38,193 nt of DNA from an uncultured Clostridia bacterium (GTDB lineage: Bacteria > Bacillota > Clostridia > Oscillospirales > Acutalibacteraceae). Shown piece after piece: positions 32,700-38,193 of the stretch. Below the pieces are notes generated by a model. It made no database searches and was not told the DNA's origin. It was given only the letters and a program-made list of their open reading frames with translations. The stretch is from NCBI GenBank assembly GCA_944376655.1, contig CALWDJ010000020.1, positions 1-38,193 on the forward strand, written 5' to 3'. Position numbers and translations under genes: made by a program. Every line of letters begins with the position of its first letter. Positions within the stretch are counted from its first letter, which is position 1.

Positions 32700-33353
32700 A
32701 TGAAAAAGATATTCACGGTTTTTATGGCATTGGCTTTTCTCGGTGTATTCTCGGCGTGCACAGGATCGGAAGAGAAAAAAGCGTTTTCATCCGGACAGTC
32801 AGGCTGTCAGGGCGCGTCGCAGGGTAAAACGGATAGCCCGGGCGGCGCGTCGGACGGCGCCGGAAAAGATAAAAAATCTTTGGTTGTCTATTTTTCATGG
32901 TCGGGCAATACGGAGAGGGTGGCGGAATCGATACAGAGCCAAACGGGCGCCGACATATTTGAGATTATACCCGCCGAGCCGTACAGTGACGATTACGATA
33001 CGGTCGTTGAGGTCGCGCGGGAGGAGCAGAGAGAAAACGCCCGCCCCGTGATTTCGGGCAGTATTGAAAATATTGAGCAGTATGATGTGATTTATGTCGG
33101 CTTCCCGAACTGGTGGGGCGATATGCCGATGATTCTGTATACGTTTTTCGACAGCTACGACCTGTCGGGCAAAACGGTAGCGCTGTTCTGCACAAGCGGC
33201 GGCAGCGGACTTTCGGGAACGGTAAACGAGGTGAAAAACCTGGAGCCCGGCGCCGAGGTGACAAGTGGACTTCATATCGGCAGCGGCTCGGCATCGAATC
33301 CGGACAATGCGGTGAGCGAATGGCTGAAAGATACGGGACTCGCGGAACAATAA
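32700..33353 (+). CDS. Flavodoxin-like lipoprotein
   Basis: The 217-residue protein has a lipoprotein signal ending at Cys20 (VFSAC), a Gly/Ser/Lys spacer to about 58 and a flavodoxin fold (60-215). The FMN phosphate loop is YFSWSGNTERVAE (64-76), with further flavin contacts in FPNWWGDMP and TSGGSG. It should be an extracytoplasmic membrane-anchored electron carrier or NAD(P)H-quinone oxidoreductase-like protein. I chose the ATG at 32700, 7 bases after AAGGAGGG; the longer frame starts inside the leader. It lies 22 bases after the MerR gene. Confidence 0.88.
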   Translation: MKKIFTVFMALAFLGVFSACTGSEEKKAFSSGQSGCQGASQGKTDSPGGASDGAGKDKKSLVVYFSWSGNTERVAESIQSQTGADIFEIIPAEPYSDDYDTVVEVAREEQRENARPVISGSIENIEQYDVIYVGFPNWWGDMPMILYTFFDSYDLSGKTVALFCTSGGSGLSGTVNEVKNLEPGAEVTSGLHIGSGSASNPDNAVSEWLKDTGLAEQ

Positions 33354-33454
33354 GCCGGGGCACGGATTAAGTTTTATTTATTTGGTACGGTTCAATAAAC
33401 TGCCGCTGTTCGGACGAAGCGCGGCGCGGACATTAAAGAAAGGAATTATAAGCA

Positions 33455-33907
33455 ATGAAAATATCGGATAAAGCACAGTTTGATAAAATCAATGTATTCG
33501 GAACAGGCGAACCGAATAAGGCGTTCGCGCAGTATTTCAAAGGGGAGTCTTTTTTGAATCCGCTTACAAATCCGGGGGAAACGTCTGTGTTTCTCGCGAA
33601 TGTGACCTTTGAACCGGGCTGCCGCAACAACTGGCATATCCACCGCGCCGAAAAGGGCGGCGGACAGCTTCTTATCTGCACGGCGGGCGAGGGCTGGTAC
33701 AGGGAGGAAAACAAGCCTCCGGTTTCGCTTACCGCGGGCACGGTAATCACGATTCCCGCGGGGGTCAAGCACTGGCACGGCGCGAAAAAGGACAGCTGGT
33801 TCTCCCATATCGCCGTGGAAGTTCCGGGCGAGGGAACTTTCAATGAATGGTGCGAGCCCGTAAGCGATGAGGAATACGATAATCTGGACAGGGAATATAA
33901 CGGCTGA
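33455..33907 (+). CDS. Cupin-domain protein
   Basis: The 150-residue single-cupin protein has the metal ligands H61, H63, Q71 and H106 (motif 1 WHIHRAEKGGGQ and motif 2 PAGVKHWHGA). It belongs to the group often found beside carboxymuconolactone decarboxylase-like proteins. The reaction is unknown; quinone or ketone chemistry fits the context. AAAGGA lies 10 bases before the ATG. A 101-base gap separates it from the flavodoxin gene; it starts the second half of the cluster. Confidence 0.88.
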   Translation: MKISDKAQFDKINVFGTGEPNKAFAQYFKGESFLNPLTNPGETSVFLANVTFEPGCRNNWHIHRAEKGGGQLLICTAGEGWYREENKPPVSLTAGTVITIPAGVKHWHGAKKDSWFSHIAVEVPGEGTFNEWCEPVSDEEYDNLDREYNG

Positions 33908-33930
33908 AATGCGAAAGGAGAAGAGCGGAT

Positions 33931-34617
33931 ATGGATTTATATAAAACAGACCCGGAATTTGCGGAGCGCTTCGGGTATTTTGCTTTTGACGAAGCGGTAA
34001 ACGAAGAAAGCGCGCGGCTTGAGCCGTCTGTCAGGTATATGGCGGTTCTGGCGGCGCTTATAGGCTCGGGCGGAGCGGAGGCGTACGGGGAAATTCTTGT
34101 TAAGGCGCTTGAAAACGGTATCGCGCCGGAGAGCGTAAAGGAGATTGTTTATCAGTCGGCAGATTACCTCGGCTACGGAAAAACGCTTACGTTCTTGAAA
34201 ATCACAAACAAAATATTCGGTAAAACCGGCATAATGCTGCCCCTCGCCGGTCAGGCGACGACCACCCTTTCAAACCGGCTTGAGAAGGGAATAGAAGTGC
34301 AGGCGGAAATTTTCGGCGATAATATGAGGGAAGCATGGAAGACAGGGCATATAAACCGCTGGCTGGCGGAAAACTGCTTCGGCGATTACTATACGCGTAA
34401 GGGACTTACACTCGGGGAACGCGAGATGATAACATTCTGCTTCCTTATGGCTCAGGGCGGCTGCGAGCCGCAGCTTACCGCTCACGCAAAGGGAAATATG
34501 AATATCGGAAACAGCAGGGATTTTCTTATCAGGGTGATTTCGCAATGCCTACCCTATATAGGTTATCCGAGAAGCCTGAACGCTGTCGCCTGTGTAAATA
34601 AGGCGGCAGAGGAATGA
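33931..34617 (+). CDS. Carboxymuconolactone decarboxylase (CMD) family protein
   Basis: The 228-residue protein contains two CMD-type helical repeats (about 30-105 and 125-225). In the first, GSGGAEAYGEILVKALENGI is typical; the second has LTLGEREMITFCFLMAQGGCEPQL followed by AHAKGN. It lacks the CxxC of AhpD peroxidases, so thiol peroxidase activity is unlikely, although it has several cysteines. A cupin partner directly upstream (23-base gap) is the usual arrangement. The stop overlaps the next start (ATGA). Confidence 0.88.
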   Translation: MDLYKTDPEFAERFGYFAFDEAVNEESARLEPSVRYMAVLAALIGSGGAEAYGEILVKALENGIAPESVKEIVYQSADYLGYGKTLTFLKITNKIFGKTGIMLPLAGQATTTLSNRLEKGIEVQAEIFGDNMREAWKTGHINRWLAENCFGDYYTRKGLTLGEREMITFCFLMAQGGCEPQLTAHAKGNMNIGNSRDFLIRVISQCLPYIGYPRSLNAVACVNKAAEE

Positions 34618-35300
34618 AAGGAAAAGCAGCCGCCAAAGCGGCCGCCGACGTTTTGATGACTCTCGCGCTCTTTTTTGTGACAGGCTATCAGTTCTGGGGA
34701 GAAGCGCCGCACGAATGGGCCGGTACGGCGATGTTTGCGCTGTTCATTGTTCACCACATTTTAAACACGCGCTGGCACAAAGCACTGTTTAAGGGCAGAT
34801 ATAGCGCTATGCGTGTCTTAATATTGGTTACGGACTGTTTTGTGCTTGCTTCCGTTCTTATTCAGATGTACAGCGGCATAGTGATGTCACGCTGTGTGTT
34901 CGCTTTCCTGCCGTCAGCCGGAGGAATGGCGAACGCGCGGAGGCTACATATTTTGGGAGCTTACTGGGGCTTTGTTTTTATGAGCCTGCATATCGGGCTG
35001 CACTGGAACGCGGTTCTGGGCTTTTTCCGTAAAGCGTCGGGTCTCAAAGGCGTTTCAAGGGCGCGCGGAGCCGTCGCTTTTATAGCGGGAGCGGCCGTCG
35101 CCGTATACGGCGCTTACGCGTTTACGGTAAGGAAATTTCCGGTTTATATGTTTTTGGGAAGCAAGTTTGTTTTTCTTGATTACAGCGAACCGGCGGCTCT
35201 TTTTTATGCCGATTATACAGCTGTTATGGGACTTTGTGTTTTTATCGCGCACTGCGTCACCAAGCTGCTGCGGGGGCCGGGCAAAAAACACGCGCCGTAA
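34614..35300 (+). CDS. DUF4405 membrane protein, cytochrome b-like
   Basis: The 228-residue protein has about five membrane helices and histidines spaced as in DUF4405/cytochrome b561-like proteins: HHILNTRWHK (about 47-56) and RRLHILGAYWGF with SLHIGLHW (about 103-125). These could ligate haem, so it may carry electrons in the membrane. It overlaps the CMD gene by four bases (ATGA) and so is coupled. It completes the MerR-flavodoxin-cupin-CMD cluster. Its stop at 35298-35300 is directly followed by AT-rich sequence of a different origin. Confidence 0.85.
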   Translation: MKGKAAAKAAADVLMTLALFFVTGYQFWGEAPHEWAGTAMFALFIVHHILNTRWHKALFKGRYSAMRVLILVTDCFVLASVLIQMYSGIVMSRCVFAFLPSAGGMANARRLHILGAYWGFVFMSLHIGLHWNAVLGFFRKASGLKGVSRARGAVAFIAGAAVAVYGAYAFTVRKFPVYMFLGSKFVFLDYSEPAALFYADYTAVMGLCVFIAHCVTKLLRGPGKKHAP

Positions 35301-36512
35301 TCACACCGGTTAAAAGCGGTTGATATAAGTATAAAACAACTTGATGATGCAGTAAAAAGAATTTTACGAGTCAAATTAAAGATTGGGCTATTCGATCATC
35401 CTTATATACCTACATATGAGATTGATTATATGAAACATAAAATAAATGCAAGAAAACTTGCTTCCGAAAGTATCGTTCTTTTAAAAAATCAAAATAATGT
35501 TTTACCTCTAAAAAAAGATTTAAAAGTTTCATTGATTGGTCCAATGGTCAAAGAAAAGGATAGTTTGTTAGGAAGTTGGTGTCTTGACGGCAAAAAAGAA
35601 GATGTTGTTTCAATTTATGATGGTGTCAACAGTTATATTCCTACAGAAAGAATGTTCTTTAGTGACACATCTCTTGATGATGAGCAGCTTATTTCGACTT
35701 ACAAATCTGATGCAATACTACTTTGTATTGGAGAAAGCCGTAAATTAACAGGTGAAGCAAATTCTATCTCTATGATAGAAGTAAGTGATAGAGTAATTGA
35801 TTTGGCATTTAGAGCTAAAAGTTTTGGTAAGCCGTTAATTGCAATATTGTGTTATGGACGCCCTGTTGCTATAGAAAAAATAGAACCATTTTGTGATGCG
35901 ATTATTTATGCGTGGCATACAGGAACAGAGGCTGGTAATGCAATTGCTGACATTTTATTTGGCGAAGCTAATCCTAGTGGAAAATTGCCAATGTCATTAC
36001 CTCGTTGTACCGGTCAAATACCTTTATATTACAATGCGCCACCAAGTGGTAGAAATGTTAACGGGTATTATGGGAATTCCAAATTAAATTATCATGATTG
36101 TAGTGGGACACCTATGTATAGATTTGGGTATGGATTAAGCTATTCTAGGTTTGAAATAACAAGAATAATTGTGGAAAATACAGAGATTTCTCTTCATGAT
36201 ATTGAGTTGGGTTCTAAATTTAAATTTATTGTTGAAGTTGAAAACAAAAGTTTTATCAGTGGCGGAGAAGTTATACAACTCTACATCAGAGATATTATTG
36301 CTTCCATGACGAGGCCAATAAGAGAACTTAAAGCTTATAAAAAAGAGTTTTTTTCTTCAAATGAAAAAAAATCATTGTTATTTGAAATAGGATTTAATGA
36401 ATTAGGATTTTATAATAGTGACGGGGAATTTTTGGTAGAAAGTGGAGATTTTGATATATATATAGGCAATGACTGTTACGCAGAAAATTGTGTGAAAATA
36501 AAGGTCATTTAA
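35301..36512 (+). pseudogene. Beta-glucosidase (GH3), C-terminal fragment
   Basis: An open frame of about 403 codons runs from 35301, in frame with and directly after the DUF4405 stop. It encodes the end of the GH3 catalytic domain (DDAVKRILRVKLKIGLFDHP), the GH3 C-terminal domain (LASESIVLLKNQNNVLPL) and the fibronectin III-like domain (GGEVIQLYIRD). The N-terminal barrel with the nucleophile aspartate is absent, so half of a normal 720-760-residue enzyme is missing. An ATG at 35430 lies inside the domain and has no ribosome site, so it is not a true start. Codon use is strongly AT-rich, unlike everything before 35300. It is probably a broken gene brought by rearrangement, or an assembly join. 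Confidence 0.85.
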
Positions 36513-36690
36513 AATATTTATATTTATATTGTTCTTACTTAAGTTAATACACGTATTGTTGCATTGCATTTTAACAAACTTAGACGTTGAACTATAGTCA
36601 AGTAAGTAGATACGAATATTAGAATAATCTTTCAGGAAAGACGTACTATGTCTGATTCCAGAAGAGTTTTTCTTTATTAATATAGGGTTG

Positions 36691-36712
36691 ATTGTAAAAT
36701 GAAGTTGGACAC
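36691..36712 (+). repeat. IS30 left terminal inverted repeat
   Basis: Begins ATTG and contains AAGTTGGACAC, shared with the right end in inverted orientation. Confidence 0.75.
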
Positions 36713-36793
36713 TTAACAAAATAATCCATAGTGATTTACCCGTGTGATAAAATGTAGTTCCTACACAACATTTATCAAAGGAGGGCAATCACT

Positions 36794-37937
36794 ATGGACT
36801 GCCAATATTATATCACAAATCTGCCGGAACGCAAGAGTGGACAGCATCTTCGGCGTGAAGAAAGAGGTGCGATCCAAGCAGTCAATCGGCAAGGGCTGTC
36901 CAACAAAGCTATTGCCAGATAGTTGGGTTGCTCACCTACTACCGTAGGGAATGAGCTGAAGCGTGGCACACCGCCCCGTAAGAGCAGCAAAGGTCGAGCA
37001 CCGGGTTACAACGCCAAGCGTGGAGAAGCCGTTTACAGATCCAACCGAAGCCGTTCCCGGAAACCGCACAAGGCAGCTTCCTGTACCAGGTTCATTGCCT
37101 GGGTGACAACCAAAGTCAGAGAACACAAATGGTCATTGGATGCCTGTGTCGGTTATGCCAGGCGGCACAGCTTGTTTTCAGCAGAGGAAATGGTCTGCAC
37201 TCACACCCTCTACAATGAGGAGCGGGCAGGTAACCTTCCCCTTGGCGTGATGGAACTTCCGGAGGCCATTAAGCGAAAGAAGCATAAAGGATCCGAGCCG
37301 CGTGAAAACAAGAAAAAGTTCGGGAAAAGCATCGATTTGAGACTTGAAATTGCCTCCAGCCGCATTGAAGAAGGCCATTGGGAAGGCGAACCATGGTCGG
37401 CAAGCGTGCCGGTAAGGAGTCTGTCGTGTTCTCTATGGTGGAGAAGAAAACGGAAAACTACCTTGCTTTTTTAATTCCCAGCAAGTCCAGTAATGCTGTT
37501 ATGACGGCAATGCGGATGTTGAAAGAGAGGAATACGGCGACCACTTTGCACAGGTCTTTAAGGCCATTACCGTAGACAATGGCTCCGAGTTCGCTTACTT
37601 CGCTCAGTGTGAAGAATGGGGCACGGAGGTCTACTTCGCCCACCCCTTTACTTCGTGGGAGCGACCTCAGAACGAACTACACAACGGTCTGTTTCGCGCC
37701 TTCGTTCCAAAAGGTACTTCAATGGATAATTATTCAGCAGACTACATTCTGGCCGCGGCCGATGAACTGAACGCACGGCCTCGCAAGAAGCTGGGATACT
37801 GTACGCCGGAAGAACTGTTCTCTGCTTTCCTTGACCGCATCTATGCGGTAGGTAGCAAGCTCGTCTGTCCCTGTCAAAGAACTGGCGTTGCCTTGCCTAC
37901 GGCATCCTTGACAGAGCCAGCCGCTCTTGCTGTGTGA
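36794..37937 (+). pseudogene. IS30-family transposase, inactivated
   Basis: The reading starts at the ATG 36794, 9 bases after AAGGAGGG. An IS30 helix-turn-helix (GLSNKAIAR then LGCSPTTVGNELKRG) is cut by TAG at 36920-36922, where glutamine or a similar residue is expected. A one-base loss near 37390 then changes frame within HWEGD, removing the codon of the first catalytic aspartate. A second frame change lies near 37525 before EYGDHFAQVFKAITVDNGSEF, which holds the second aspartate. The third acidic residue region reads WERPQNELHNGLFR. With one stop and two frameshifts the protein cannot be made in full. Confidence 0.9.
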
Positions 37938-37977
37938 TAGACAAGTCCGGCTTACGCCGAACAAATTTATCGTGCGT

Positions 37978-37999
37978 GTGTCCAACTTGCACTTGCAAT
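37978..37999 (-). repeat. IS30 right terminal inverted repeat
   Basis: Inverted copy of the left end, reading inward as ATTG then AAGTTGGACAC. The remaining 194 bases to the window end are AT-rich and contain no gene or RNA that I recognise. Confidence 0.75.
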
Positions 38000-38193
38000 T
38001 TTCAAATAAAATCAAACATATATCCACCTCTGGTTTATTTTATCACATTCCTTTAGTGATTACAAGTGATGTATTGCAATGAAAAACTTAGTGAAATTCA
38101 TATGAAAAATATATTATTCGCAAATTGCAATAGCAACCTGCAATAATTCACAGAAAAGTAACGATTAGCGTAGAATGATGTTGGATTGCGGAG

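Larger units (their letters stand above)
36691..37999. mobile_element. IS30-family insertion sequence, degenerate
   Basis: A 22-base terminal inverted repeat, 17 of 22 positions matching (perfect over AAGTTGGACAC), bounds the element at 36691-36712 and 37978-37999. It encloses a broken IS30 transposase gene. The length of about 1.3 kb is usual for the family. I saw no target-site duplication, so the element may have been rearranged since insertion. The 178-base stretch before it (36513-36690) is AT-rich and holds no gene I can identify. Confidence 0.8.

Noticed and set aside
36402-36788. 128-residue minus-strand frame between the GH3 fragment and IS30
   Set aside because: It is AT-rich, has no ribosome site and overlaps both the GH3 end and the IS left end; no family features are visible.

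Overview
The window looks like chromosome from an anaerobic, Gram-positive clostridial Firmicute, probably Oscillospirales/Ruminococcaceae-like. This rests on gene content (DUF6472, CmpB-type permease, LCP protein, a SpoIIQ-like M23 peptidase, DHHW/MBOAT pair), strong GGAGG ribosome sites, frequent TTG/GTG starts and moderately GC-rich codon use. The family placement is inference. No rRNA, tRNA or CRISPR was seen.

Layout. (1) 166-2944: a GtaA-like DUF4965 (alpha/alpha)6 protein on the minus strand is divergent from an AraC regulator. Their predicted promoters share one palindromic -10 box. (2) 3005-3877: a PflA-like radical SAM enzyme that ends at a terminator. (3) 4040-20620: a tightly packed plus-strand run that begins at an extended -10 promoter. 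It encodes a lipoprotein with EF-hand-like motifs, an OmpR-type response regulator, a histidine kinase, a DUF1385 membrane protein carrying an unusual 28-residue tandem repeat, PrmC, RecA, RecX, RimO, PgsA, CysE, CysS, a TrmN6-like methyltransferase, RsmI, an LCP cell-wall ligase, a CmpB-type membrane protein, a small DUF6472 protein and a PlsC-like acyltransferase. Many junctions overlap or have gaps of a few bases, so translational coupling is likely. (4) 20864-22304: an isolated phage lysis module (XhlA-like protein, amidase, r1t-type holin) with no head, tail or integrase genes. The XhlA-like frame has only an ATT codon where a start is expected. (5) 22346-22690: a gene-free stretch packed with perfect hairpins.

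(6) 22700-25862, minus strand: a sugar nucleotidyltransferase, NagB, NagA and YbaK, an amino-sugar operon with its own promoter. (7) 25974-28886, minus strand: an MBOAT O-acyltransferase and a DHHW protein, likely acetylating an exported polymer. (8) 29070-29786, minus strand: SpoIIQ-like M23 peptidase. (9) 29847-30182: intergenic, with a possible small RNA of about 80 nt that ends in a 19-bp perfect terminator. (10) 30183-35300, plus strand: a DMT permease with a histidine-rich tail, a LysR regulator, then a MerR-led redox cluster of flavodoxin-like lipoprotein, cupin, carboxymuconolactone decarboxylase-like protein and DUF4405 membrane protein.

(11) 35301-38193: base composition drops abruptly to AT-rich. 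This part holds the C-terminal half of a GH3 beta-glucosidase and a decayed IS30-family element with one internal stop and two frameshifts. The change at about 35301 is either a recombination scar or an assembly join. I found no clear new defence or biosynthetic system. The best leads are the shared -10 promoter pair, the orphan lysis cassette with its ATT start, the DUF1385 repeat expansion, the sRNA candidate and the MerR redox operon.
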